Shown here: positions 40,197 to 50,244 of the stretch, piece after piece
Layout: the number at the start of each line of letters is the position of its first letter
Position numbering within the stretch: the first letter of the stretch is position 1
Translations under genes and position numbers: made by a program
Notes under the pieces: generated by a model
What the model was told of the DNA's origin: nothing
The model's input: only the letters and a program-made list of their open reading frames with translations
Databases searched by the model: none
From: Massilia sp. 9096
Lineage (GTDB): Bacteria > Pseudomonadota > Gammaproteobacteria > Burkholderiales > Burkholderiaceae_D
Direction of reading: 5' to 3'
DNA length: 64,000 nucleotides
Assembly (NCBI RefSeq): GCF_000745265.1
Contig: NZ_JQNN01000001.1
Span: 2,480,001 to 2,544,000, forward strand

Positions 40197-40580
40197 ATGC
40201 GCGCACAACCCTCCGTCCTGGTCGTCGAGGACGACGTCCACATCGCCCACGTCCTGGTGTTCATTCTCGAACACCAGGGCTGGCGCGTCATCCACGCCGC
40301 CGACGGCCGCGCCGCGGTCCAGCAGGTGCTGGGCCGGAGCGCGCCCGACCTGGTGCTGCTGGACGTGATGCTGCCCTACGTCGACGGCTTCGATATCCTT
40401 GAGCTGATCCGCGCCCAGGCCGGCTGGGAAAGCACGCCGGTGCTGATGCTGACGGCCAAAAACACCGAGCGCGACACCGTGCGCGCGCTCGACGCCGGCG
40501 CCAGCGACTTCATCATCAAGCCCTTCCAGCCACAGGAACTGCTGGCCCGGCTGCGCCGCTACCTCGATCCGGCCGGCTGA
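40197..40580 (+). CDS. Single-domain response regulator
   Basis: A 127-residue receiver domain with the acidic triad Glu11-Asp12-Asp13, phosphoacceptor Asp56 (LLDVMLP), switch Thr86 (MLTAKN) and Lys108 (IIKPFQP). It has no output domain. It lies tail-to-tail with the large sensor kinase at 40800-43130, a possible partner, although convergent orientation is not evidence of pairing. Confidence 0.9.
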   Translation: MRAQPSVLVVEDDVHIAHVLVFILEHQGWRVIHAADGRAAVQQVLGRSAPDLVLLDVMLPYVDGFDILELIRAQAGWESTPVLMLTAKNTERDTVRALDAGASDFIIKPFQPQELLARLRRYLDPAG

Positions 40581-40605
40581 AGCGCCGGGCACGACGGCAC
40601 CGCGC

Positions 40606-40638
40606 AAAAAAAGCCGCCGGGGCTTGCGCGCCGGCGGC
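40606..40638 (-). terminator. Rho-independent terminator (minus strand)
   Basis: On the minus strand a GCCGCCGG / CCGGCGGC stem (40631-40638 and 40613-40620) with a 10-nt loop is followed by seven T residues (40612-40606). It lies 160 bp past the stop of the sensor kinase and should end that transcript. The plus-strand side lacks a T tract. Confidence 0.75.
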
Positions 40639-40799
40639 GAAATACTCAGCCGATCACTGAGATGGAGACACATTCACGCGACAGCATCGCTGTCGTAATT
40701 GCAGTTTGGGACACTCCAGGCCGTCACAAGGGGTCACAATGGGTATTTAACCGCCCGTCGCTGCGTCGGACTGGTCGTACGTCCACACCACGATCGTTT

Positions 40800-43130
40800 T
40801 TACCCTTGGGTCCCGGTCGACACCTCGGCGGCCGGGAGCTCGACGTAGAAGGTGGTGCCCTGTCCGTGCACGCTGTCGAAGCGGATGCGGCCGCCGTGCT
40901 CCTCGACGATGCTCTTGCAGATCGACAGGCCCAGTCCGGTGCCGCCCTGGCGGCGCGAATCGGCGCCGTCGGCCTGGGCGAAGCGGTGGAACACGCGCGC
41001 GCGGAAATGCTCGGGGATGCCGGCGCCCTGGTCGCTTACCGCGATGCGCACCCAGCCATCGTGCCCTTCCAGCGCCAGCGTGACGGTCCCGCCGCGGCGC
41101 GAAAACTTGACCGCGTTCGACACCAGGTTGGTCAGCACCTGGGTGATGCGGTCGCGGTCGATCGCGGCGCGCAAGCGCTCTGCGCCGGGCTCTGCATGGC
41201 AGACCAGCGTGACCGCGGCCTGGCCGGCGAAGCCCGCCATCGTCTCCAGCGCGCCTTGCGTTACCGGCAGCAAGGGCTGGACCTCGCGCCGCACGTCCAT
41301 CTGCCCGGCTTCGATCTTCTGCAGGTCGAGCACGTCGCTGACCAGGCGCACCAGGCGCTTCGAGCTGGCATCGGCGACGTCGACGAGGCCGCGCGCGCCG
41401 GACGGCAGTTCGCCCGCCATGCCGTCGGCCAGCAAGGCCAACGAGGCGCTGATCGAGGTCAAGGGCGTGCGCAGCTCGTGCGAGACGGTGGCGATGAACT
41501 CTTCCTTCATGCGCTCGACCCGCTTGCGCGCCGAGATATCGTGCAGGAATACGCTGAAGAACAGGCCTTCGCCGGTGCCGGCCAGGCCGGTGCTGACCTC
41601 CACCGGCACCTCCGCGCCCGCGCGCGTGAGCAGCACCCGTTCGACGCGCCCGTCCAGCAGCGACATCGCGCCGGTGTCGATGAAACGCAGGCGCGCGCGC
41701 CGCTCTGAATCGCGAAAGCGCTCGGGGATCACCAGGCCGACCGGCCGGCCGACGATCTCGTCGCGGGTCCAGCCCAGCAGCTGCTGCGCGGCGCTGTTCC
41801 ATTCGACCACCCTGCCCTCCATGTCGACGCCGACGTAGGCTTCCTGCGCGGTCTCGACGACGCTCCGGAGGCGCTGCTTGCCGGCGCGCACCGTCGCCAG
41901 CGCGCGCTCGAGCTCGTGGGTGCGCTCGGTCACGCGCCGCTCCAGCGTCGCGTTCAGCTCTTCCAGCTCGCGCCGGCGCTGTACCTGGTCGGCCAGCAGC
42001 GTTTCCAGGGTCGCCGAGAGCGCGTCGACTTCCTCGTAGCTGGCGCGCTGCGGCGCGATGGCGGCGGTCTCGCCGGCGCGGATGCGCTGGGCCGCCCCGG
42101 CCAGCGCGTGCAGCGGCCGGGTGATACGGCGCGCCACCACCACCCCGGCCAGCGAGAACAGCGCGGCCAGCAGCACGCCCGCGGCCAGGCCGTCGTTGCG
42201 CAGCCGGCGCGCCGGCGCATAGGCCTCGTCGATGTCCTGGCGCACCAGCACCGTCCAGCCCAGGCCCGGGTAGCCGGCGTGCCCGCGCCCGCGCGCGAAG
42301 CCGACCAGGTAGGTTGCGCCGTCCGGCCATCGTTCGACCAGATAGCCGCCATCCTGCTGCCTGCGCGCGGCGTCCAGGCTGGCCAGCGTCAGGCGCTTGC
42401 CGGCCACGTCCGCCGGACCGAGCAGCACGTCGCCGTGGCTGTCGACGATCAGCGCTTCGGCGCCGGCCCCGCCGCCCAGCCCGGCCATCACCGAGCGCTC
42501 GATGTCGCGCGCCCATTCCCAGGACATGTGCACACCCAGGACGCTGCCCGGGCGGCCGGCGCCGTCCAGCAGCGGAAAGGCGATGTCGACGAAGCGCCAC
42601 GGCTCGGCCTGGCGCGGCAGCTTGCCGGCCAGGAGCATGGCGTCGTGCACGTCGCCGACGTGCTGGCCGCGCAGCGCCCGGCCGAACCATGGCCTGCCGG
42701 ACACGTCCACGCCTTCCAGCAAACCGTGGGCCGCGACCTCGACCCTGCCGTCCAGGCCGGCCACGCCGATCCAGCTGTAGAAGCCGAAGCCGCTCTGGAG
42801 TTGCTCGAGGGTGGCGCGGCGCTGGCCCGGCGCCAGGTCCGTACGTGCGCTCAGGCGCTGGGCCAGCAGGCCGACTTCGCGGTAGCGCTCGAACATGCCG
42901 CGCTCGAGCTTGTCCGAGGTCTGCAGCGCCAGCTCGGCCAGGCCGTTGCCGATGCTCGACTTGACCTGCTCGGTGGCCTTGCGCTCGATGACGCCGACCA
43001 GCAGCAGGGTCAGCACGATGGACAGCAGGGTGAAGGCCAGCGCCAGCCAGGCGCCCAGGGCGCGCGGCCGCAACCGGCGCGGCAGCGCGGGAAGCGGCGG
43101 AAGCAAGGGCGTGGACAATCGGATCGGCAT
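40800..43130 (-). CDS. Membrane sensor histidine kinase with periplasmic Cache-like domain, HAMP and PAS
   Basis: A 776-residue kinase. One membrane helix near residues 25-48 (LGAWLALAFTLLSIVLTLLLVG) and another near 310-330 flank a periplasmic double-Cache-like sensor (GFGFYSWIGVAGLDGRV, RPWFGRALRG, YPGLGWTVLVRQD). HAMP, a coiled coil (VQRRRELEELNATLERRV) and PAS (VVETAQEAYVGVDMEGRVVEWN) lead to HisKA with His near residue 550 (VSHELRTP) and an HATPase domain (NLVSNAVKFS, GGTGLGLSICKSI). The Cache domain suggests a small-molecule ligand. The ATG at 43130 gives a normal N-terminus; longer frames to 43346 look non-coding. Confidence 0.9.
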   Translation of the reverse strand: MPIRLSTPLLPPLPALPRRLRPRALGAWLALAFTLLSIVLTLLLVGVIERKATEQVKSSIGNGLAELALQTSDKLERGMFERYREVGLLAQRLSARTDLAPGQRRATLEQLQSGFGFYSWIGVAGLDGRVEVAAHGLLEGVDVSGRPWFGRALRGQHVGDVHDAMLLAGKLPRQAEPWRFVDIAFPLLDGAGRPGSVLGVHMSWEWARDIERSVMAGLGGGAGAEALIVDSHGDVLLGPADVAGKRLTLASLDAARRQQDGGYLVERWPDGATYLVGFARGRGHAGYPGLGWTVLVRQDIDEAYAPARRLRNDGLAAGVLLAALFSLAGVVVARRITRPLHALAGAAQRIRAGETAAIAPQRASYEEVDALSATLETLLADQVQRRRELEELNATLERRVTERTHELERALATVRAGKQRLRSVVETAQEAYVGVDMEGRVVEWNSAAQQLLGWTRDEIVGRPVGLVIPERFRDSERRARLRFIDTGAMSLLDGRVERVLLTRAGAEVPVEVSTGLAGTGEGLFFSVFLHDISARKRVERMKEEFIATVSHELRTPLTSISASLALLADGMAGELPSGARGLVDVADASSKRLVRLVSDVLDLQKIEAGQMDVRREVQPLLPVTQGALETMAGFAGQAAVTLVCHAEPGAERLRAAIDRDRITQVLTNLVSNAVKFSRRGGTVTLALEGHDGWVRIAVSDQGAGIPEHFRARVFHRFAQADGADSRRQGGTGLGLSICKSIVEEHGGRIRFDSVHGQGTTFYVELPAAEVSTGTQG

Positions 43131-43317
43131 AAAATTCAGCAAAATCGAAACCTGGTGCGATGGGAGGAGCGTAGCACAGCAATAGTGCAGCGAGGAACTA
43201 TTTCGAACAAAATGGTGCAGGCTGTGACCAGGTCGCCACGGGGCGGTTTCGCACGGCCATGTCCAATTTCCGGTAAACTCACGCTTTACATCACGCATCG
43301 TTTCGGGAAACAACGTC

Positions 43318-43971
43318 ATGCAAGACAACGCCACCGCGCCATCCAACCTGGTCGATTACGTCACCTCGTGTTCGCTGCCGACGCCCTGGGCGCAGTTCAC
43401 CCTGCACGCCTTCGTCGAGCATTCGACCGGTAAAGAGCACCTGGCCATGACCCTGGGCGACCTGTCCGAAGGCGAACCGCCGCTGGCGCGCATCCACTCC
43501 GAATGCCTGACCGGCGACGTGATGTTCTCGCAGCGCTGCGATTGCGGCGCCCAGCTAGAGACCGCCCTGCAGCGCATCGCCGCCGAGGGCCGCGGCGTGC
43601 TGCTCTACCTGCGCCAGGAAGGCCGCGGCATCGGCCTGGTCAACAAGATCCGCGCCTACCGCCTGCAGGAAGCCGGCGCCGACACGGTCGAGGCCAACCT
43701 GCAGCTGGGCTTTCACGCCGACGCCCGCAACTACGAACTGGTGCAGCCGATGCTGGCCCAGTTCGGCGTCAAGGCGGTGCGCCTGATGACCAACAACCCG
43801 CGCAAGATCGCGGCGCTGGAAAAGATCGGCATCGACGTGGCCGGCCGCGTGCCGCTGCTGGTCAACCGCAACGCCTACAACAACAGCTACCTGAACACCA
43901 AGCAGGCCAAGCTGGGCCACATGATGAGCCCGCAAACCGACGCCGAACCGGCGCTCGACGGCGAACTGTAA
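43318..43971 (+). CDS. ribA: GTP cyclohydrolase II
   Basis: A 217-residue cytosolic enzyme that opens GTP to the first riboflavin precursor, 2,5-diamino-6-ribosylamino-pyrimidinone 5'-phosphate. The zinc ligands are Cys63 (HSECLTGD), Cys74 and Cys76 (RCDCGAQL), with the spacing of the E. coli enzyme. [17 protein letters not shown] is the GTP/catalytic segment and [10 protein letters not shown] the C-terminal signature. It is the stand-alone form without a RibB domain. No FMN riboswitch is visible upstream. The protease gene follows after 57 bp. Confidence 0.96.
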   Translation: MQDNATAPSNLVDYVTSCSLPTPWAQFTLHAFVEHSTGKEHLAMTLGDLSEGEPPLARIHSECLTGDVMFSQRCDCGAQLETALQRIAAEGRGVLLYLRQEGRGIGLVNKIRAYRLQEAGADTVEANLQLGFHADARNYELVQPMLAQFGVKAVRLMTNNPRKIAALEKIGIDVAGRVPLLVNRNAYNNSYLNTKQAKLGHMMSPQTDAEPALDGEL

Positions 43972-44028
43972 AACAGCCCTGGCCGTAATCTGGCAAGATA
44001 GGCGGGTTGCCCTCTTGCCGGGAATACA

Positions 44029-45585
44029 ATGCGCGTCTTGCCGATTGGCGCGGCGATTGCCGCTGTACTGCTCGCAGGCGCCGCCGCTGTTGCGTTCGCC
44101 GCATCCGACACCGCCGCCACCCACGGGGGCGCGGTCGCCGCCGTTGCCAGGAACACGAGCGCACACATGACTGCTCGCGCGCAGGCGCCCATGCTTGCTG
44201 GTGCCGGTGCTGGTGCGCTCGCCCGCGCGAACGCGCCGCCGCAAACGCCGCCGGCGCCGCTGGTGACCCCGCCGGCCACCCCGCCCGCCACCACCCTGCC
44301 CGCGCCCGGACCCGGCGAGACCGACGAGACCGCGACCCTGCCCACGCCCTCGTCCGCCGCCCAGCAGCTGTACTCGGCCGCCAAGGGCGACCTGCTGCAG
44401 ATCCGCATGATCCTCAAGAACGGCCGCAGCCAGTCGACGGTCGGTTCGGGCTTTTTGGTCGGCACCGGCAACCTGGTGCTGACCAACTACCACGTCGTCT
44501 CGCAGATGGCGCTCGACCCCGCCGTCTACGCCGCCGAATACATCGATACCGACGGCAAGACCGGTCCGGTCGAGCTGCTGGCGGTCGACGTGCTGCACGA
44601 CCTGGCCGTGGTGCGCGTCGACCGCGCGGGCAGCGGCTTCTTCCAGGTGCCGGACACGCCGGTCAGGCTGACCCAGGGCCAGTACCTGTACTCGCTCGGC
44701 AACCCGCTCGACCTCGGCTTTGCGATCTCGGAAGGCGCGTACAACGGCGTCATCACGCGGAGCTTCTACGACCAGCTGATCTTCACCGGCCCGATCAACT
44801 CGGGCATGAGCGGCGGGCCGAGCGTCACCGCGGCCGGCATCGTCGCCGGCGTCAACGTCTCCAAGCGCCGCGACGGCGAACTGGTCAGCTTCCTGGTGCC
44901 GGTCAAGTACGCCCAGGAGCTGCTGCGCCGCGTCGCCGTTCAGGGCCACCCGCCGAAAAACTTCAATCCGCTGATCGGCCAGCAGCTGCTGGCGCACCAG
45001 CGCGAGATGATCGACCGCCTGCTCGCCGAGCCGCTCACGATCAAGAGCATGGGGCCGTACCGCGTGCCGGTGCGCGAATCGCAGCAGTTGCGCTGCTGGG
45101 GACGCTCGAACTTCCGTCTCGAGGCCGAGTACACGGCCGACTCGGTCAGCTGCGCGATGGAAGCGGCGATCTACGTCTCCGACACCCAGCAGACCGGCCA
45201 CGTCTCGATGACGCACCAGTACCTGCGCTCCACCACCATGGCGCCGCTGCAGTTCGCCTTCCTGGCCAGCAGCCAGTTCCGCGTCGACCGGCTCGGCTCC
45301 GCGCGCGACACTCGCCTGACGCGCCCGAGCTGCACCGAGCAGTTCGTGCAGACCGCGACCTTGCCGCTGCGCGCCGTCACCTGCGTGCGCGCCTACCGCA
45401 AGTTCGCCGGCCTGTACAACTTTACGCTGCTCAGCGCGAGCACCGACGACGACCACGCCAGCCTGCAAAGCCGGCTCGACCTGGCCGGCGTCTCCTACGA
45501 CAACGGCCTGCGCGCCACGCGCGCCTTTTTGTCCGCCCTGGGACGGGTGCAGGTGAAAGGCGCACGCGCCGGGGGACGCAAATGA
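44029..45585 (+). CDS. Periplasmic S1C (trypsin-like) serine protease
   Basis: A 518-residue protein. A signal peptide (AAIAAVLLAGAAAVAFA) is followed by a Pro/Ala/Thr-rich linker to about residue 105. The chymotrypsin-fold protease domain has His155 (TNYHVV), Asp191 (HDLAVVRV) and Ser261 (SGMSGGPS), so the triad is complete. No PDZ domain follows. Instead the last 170 residues (from about 345) form an unassigned Cys-containing domain (QQLRCWGRSN, RPSCTEQF, AVTCVRAY). It is HtrA-like in catalysis but not in architecture. Its stop overlaps the start of the FHA gene (ATGA), pointing to a functional pair. Confidence 0.85.
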   Translation: MRVLPIGAAIAAVLLAGAAAVAFAASDTAATHGGAVAAVARNTSAHMTARAQAPMLAGAGAGALARANAPPQTPPAPLVTPPATPPATTLPAPGPGETDETATLPTPSSAAQQLYSAAKGDLLQIRMILKNGRSQSTVGSGFLVGTGNLVLTNYHVVSQMALDPAVYAAEYIDTDGKTGPVELLAVDVLHDLAVVRVDRAGSGFFQVPDTPVRLTQGQYLYSLGNPLDLGFAISEGAYNGVITRSFYDQLIFTGPINSGMSGGPSVTAAGIVAGVNVSKRRDGELVSFLVPVKYAQELLRRVAVQGHPPKNFNPLIGQQLLAHQREMIDRLLAEPLTIKSMGPYRVPVRESQQLRCWGRSNFRLEAEYTADSVSCAMEAAIYVSDTQQTGHVSMTHQYLRSTTMAPLQFAFLASSQFRVDRLGSARDTRLTRPSCTEQFVQTATLPLRAVTCVRAYRKFAGLYNFTLLSASTDDDHASLQSRLDLAGVSYDNGLRATRAFLSALGRVQVKGARAGGRK

Positions 45586-46562
45586 ACGGCCCCTGGTTCA
45601 TCGAGATCCTGGCGCGCAGCGGCGACGTGCTGCAGCGCCATCGCGTCGACGCCCTGCCGATCCGCATCGGACGTGGCTACGACAACGACTTCATCCTCGA
45701 CGACGACTACGCCGCCGCGCGCCATGCCGTGGTCGAGTGGGTGGGCGAGACCGGCGCCGCCGGCCAGCCGGTGCTGCGCGACCTCGGCAGCATGAACGGC
45801 ATCGTCCACAAGGGCAAGCGCCAGGCCAGCGTGTCCCTGGCGGGCGACACCGTGGTGCGCATCGGGCACACCTCGATCCGGGTCCGCCCGGCCGCCTTCG
45901 CGGTCGCGCCGGAACTGGCGGACCGCACCTTGCACGGCTGGGAAGGCGTGCTGCCGGGCGCGGCCGGCGCGCTGCTGATCGGCCTGTTTTCGCTGTTCGC
46001 GCGCTGGATCGCCGACACCGGCTACTTCGAATACGTGCGCTACGTCGAGGCGGTGGCCTGGGGCATCGGCGCGGCCCTGCTGTGGAGCGGCGCCTGGGCC
46101 TTCGCCAACCGCCTGTTCGGGCGCCACGCGCGCCTTGGGCGGCATCTGTTCATCATCGGCTGCGGCGTGGTCGCACTGGGCGGCTACGCGCTGCTGGCGT
46201 CGACCCTGGGCTACGCGTTCTCGCTCGAAGCGTTCACGCATTACGCCTCGCACGTGGCGACCGTGCTGGTGGCGGCCACCATCTACTTCCACCTGTGCAC
46301 CATCAAGCCGCCCAACCGGCGCCGCTACCGCTGGATCTGTACCGGCCTGGCGGTGCTCGGCTCGGTCCTGATCCTCACCGCCAACGTCCAGCGCACCGGG
46401 CGCTTTTCGGATGAGCTCTACATGGCCACGCTGATGCCGCCGCAACTGCGCGTCAGCCAGGACAAGGGCGTCGACCAGTTCATGCGCGAAGTCGAGGGGA
46501 TGAAGGAGTCGCTCGACCGCTCGCGCGGGCGCAAGCCGGGCGAGGATGAGATCGAGGACTGA
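45582..46562 (+). CDS. FHA-domain membrane protein
   Basis: A 326-residue protein with an N-terminal forkhead-associated domain (about 10-105) carrying the phosphothreonine-binding signature: RIGRGYDNDFILDDDYAAARHA, LRDLGSMNGI and VVRIGHTSIRV. Four or five hydrophobic segments follow (about 125-275), then a charged tail (REVEGMKESLDRSRGRK). The FHA domain should face the cytosol and read Thr-phosphorylated proteins. No Ser/Thr kinase gene is nearby. Coupling to the periplasmic protease suggests transmission between compartments, which is inference. Confidence 0.87.
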   Translation: MNGPWFIEILARSGDVLQRHRVDALPIRIGRGYDNDFILDDDYAAARHAVVEWVGETGAAGQPVLRDLGSMNGIVHKGKRQASVSLAGDTVVRIGHTSIRVRPAAFAVAPELADRTLHGWEGVLPGAAGALLIGLFSLFARWIADTGYFEYVRYVEAVAWGIGAALLWSGAWAFANRLFGRHARLGRHLFIIGCGVVALGGYALLASTLGYAFSLEAFTHYASHVATVLVAATIYFHLCTIKPPNRRRYRWICTGLAVLGSVLILTANVQRTGRFSDELYMATLMPPQLRVSQDKGVDQFMREVEGMKESLDRSRGRKPGEDEIED

Positions 46563-46657
46563 GGTCCCGGGCCCAGCCCGGTGGATGCGGGATTGCCGGC
46601 GTCTCGCACCGGACATGCCCGATTGCGCCCGCCCCGGCCCGCCACTACCATGGTTGC

Positions 46658-47422
46658 ATGGATACGATGATCGTGGTTTTCTGCGCGGGCATGCTGGCCG
46701 GGGCGATGAATGCGCTGGCCGGCGGCGGCTCGTTCGTGACGCTGCCGGCGCTGATCGCCGCCGGGGTGCCGCCGGTTTTGGCGAACACGTCGAGCACCGT
46801 CGCGCTGTTCCCCGGCGGCCTGGCCAGCGCCTGGGCCTACCGCGACGGCCTGCAGCCGGTCGGCGCCGTGCCGCTGCGCGCGCTGCTGGCCGCGACGCTG
46901 TGCGGCGGCCTGGCCGGGGCGCTGCTGTTGCTGCGCACGTCGGCCTCGAGCTTCGCGATCGTGTTGCCCTGGCTGCTGCTGGTGGCGTCGATCGCGCTCG
47001 CCTTCGGACGGCGCATCGGCGCGGCCTTGCGCGCGCGCGTGCGCATCCACGCGCACGCGGTGCTGGCGCTCCAATTCCTGCTCGGGATCTACGGCGGCTA
47101 TTTCGGCGGCGCGGTCGGGATCATGATGATGGCGCTGTGGGGGCTGTTCGAGCCGCGCGACATCAAGCACCTGAACGCCCCGCGCACGCTGATGGTCAGC
47201 GCCGCGAACGCGGTGGCGGTGCTGGCCTTCGTCGCGGCGGGCGCGGTGCGCTGGCCGCAGACGCTGGCGATGCTGGCCGGCGCCGTGCTGGGGGGCTTCG
47301 GCGGCGCCCATGTCGGACGGCGTACGCCGCCGGGCGTCATCCGCGCGCTCACGCTGCTGGCCACGGCCGCCATCACGCTGGCGTTTTTCGTCAAGGCCTA
47401 TGCGCCCGCGCTGCTGCGCTGA
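46658..47422 (+). CDS. TSUP family permease (TauE/SafE)
   Basis: A 254-residue inner-membrane protein with about eight helices in two repeats. The family markers are MNALAGGGSFVTLPALIAAGVPP in the first repeat and GIYGGYFGGAVGIMMMAL in the second. TSUP permeases move sulfur-containing or organic anions such as sulfite, sulfoacetate or taurine products; the substrate here is unknown. No sulfur-metabolism gene is adjacent. Confidence 0.88.
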   Translation: MDTMIVVFCAGMLAGAMNALAGGGSFVTLPALIAAGVPPVLANTSSTVALFPGGLASAWAYRDGLQPVGAVPLRALLAATLCGGLAGALLLLRTSASSFAIVLPWLLLVASIALAFGRRIGAALRARVRIHAHAVLALQFLLGIYGGYFGGAVGIMMMALWGLFEPRDIKHLNAPRTLMVSAANAVAVLAFVAAGAVRWPQTLAMLAGAVLGGFGGAHVGRRTPPGVIRALTLLATAAITLAFFVKAYAPALLR

Positions 47423-47472
47423 GTGCACTGGAGGGCAAAGCGGCATCGATCACCCGAGACTCATGCCAAAAC

Positions 47473-49053
<1,581 letters not shown>

Positions 49054-49146
49054 TAAGGCATTGTAATGGCCGGGTCCGCCAAGCGGCGCGCTCCGTTACA
49101 ACTGTTTCATTTTGACAAGTCAAGCAGCTTGCGCCATCATCGGCGT

Positions 49147-50244
49147 ATGAGCGCTCTCCGCCGCAATGCGGTCTTCATCTGTGCCTGGCTCCTGTTCTGG
49201 GCGCTGATGATCCTGGTCGAACTGCAGGACTTCATCCGCAACGAGCACAGCCACGCGCTGTGGAAGCCGCTGCTGTGGACCGGCTCGTCGGGACTGGTCG
49301 CCACCCTGTTCACGCTGGTGCAATTGCATGCCACGCGTGACAGCGACGCGCTGCTGGCCACGCCGTCGCGCTGGTTCGCGCGCCAGGCGCTGTGGCTGCC
49401 GCTGTACTGGATCGGCTTTACCCCGCTGGCTTTCGGCATGCGCCTGGCGGTGTATGCGCTGGCCGGCGAGACCTATGGCCACGACCCCTGGCCCAAGGTC
49501 TTCCTGTACGAGTCGATGAAGATCTCGATCTTCTTCGGCCTGTTCACCGCCGTGCGCTTCGGCGTGCAGTCGTATCGCGCCCTGCTCGACGAAAAGCTGC
49601 GCCTGGAGCAGGCCGCCGCCCTGCTGCGCCAGGCCCAGCTGCAGCGCCTGGCCCAGCAGATGCAGCCTCACTTCCTGTTCAATGCGCTCAACACGATTTC
49701 CTCGCTGATGCACAGCGACGTCGAGCTGGCCGACGCCACGCTGGTCCAGCTGGCCGAGGTGCTGCGCGCCACACTGGCCCTGGGCGATGCGCACGAAGCG
49801 TCGCTCGACTTCGAATTGCGCCTGGCGCGCGGCTACGCCGGCGTGATGGCGGCGCGCTTCGACGGCCGCGTGACGATCGGCTGGGAGGTCGACGAGGCCC
49901 TGCTCGGCCAGCGCCTGCCGGCGATGAGCCTGCAGCCGCTGATCGAGAACGTGTTCAAGCACACGGTCGAACAGCGCCGCGGTGCGGTGCGCGTCGGCGT
50001 CTCGGCCATACGCGAGGCCGGGCAGATGGTGCTGCGGGTCGAAGACGACGTGGGCACCTTAGCGCCCGCCGCGACGGGCGCGCCGGCGCCGTCATCCAGC
50101 GCCATCGATGCGCCCGGCGGCATCGGCCTGGCCAACCTGCGCGCGCGCCTCAGGGCGCTGCACGGCGAGCGCGCCAGCTTGTCGCTGGCGGCGCGCGACG
50201 GCGGCGGCGTGCGCGCCGAACTGAGGCTGCCGTGCGCATCCTGA
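49147..50244 (+). CDS. LytS/YehU-type sensor histidine kinase
   Basis: A 365-residue kinase with four membrane helices (residues 10-140), a coiled coil, and the His_kinase domain PF06580 with His175 in QMQPHFLFNALNTISS. The HATPase part has LQPLIENVFKHTVE and GGIGLANLRARL. The ATG at 49147 starts the first helix; an earlier start at 49066 would add 27 unlikely residues. The downstream LytTR regulator starts 13 bases before this gene's stop, so they form a cognate pair. Confidence 0.9.
   Translation: MSALRRNAVFICAWLLFWALMILVELQDFIRNEHSHALWKPLLWTGSSGLVATLFTLVQLHATRDSDALLATPSRWFARQALWLPLYWIGFTPLAFGMRLAVYALAGETYGHDPWPKVFLYESMKISIFFGLFTAVRFGVQSYRALLDEKLRLEQAAALLRQAQLQRLAQQMQPHFLFNALNTISSLMHSDVELADATLVQLAEVLRATLALGDAHEASLDFELRLARGYAGVMAARFDGRVTIGWEVDEALLGQRLPAMSLQPLIENVFKHTVEQRRGAVRVGVSAIREAGQMVLRVEDDVGTLAPAATGAPAPSSSAIDAPGGIGLANLRARLRALHGERASLSLAARDGGGVRAELRLPCAS

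Noticed and set aside
43131..43317. FMN riboswitch ahead of ribA
   Set aside because: The conserved RFN-element blocks are not visible in the 187-bp leader.
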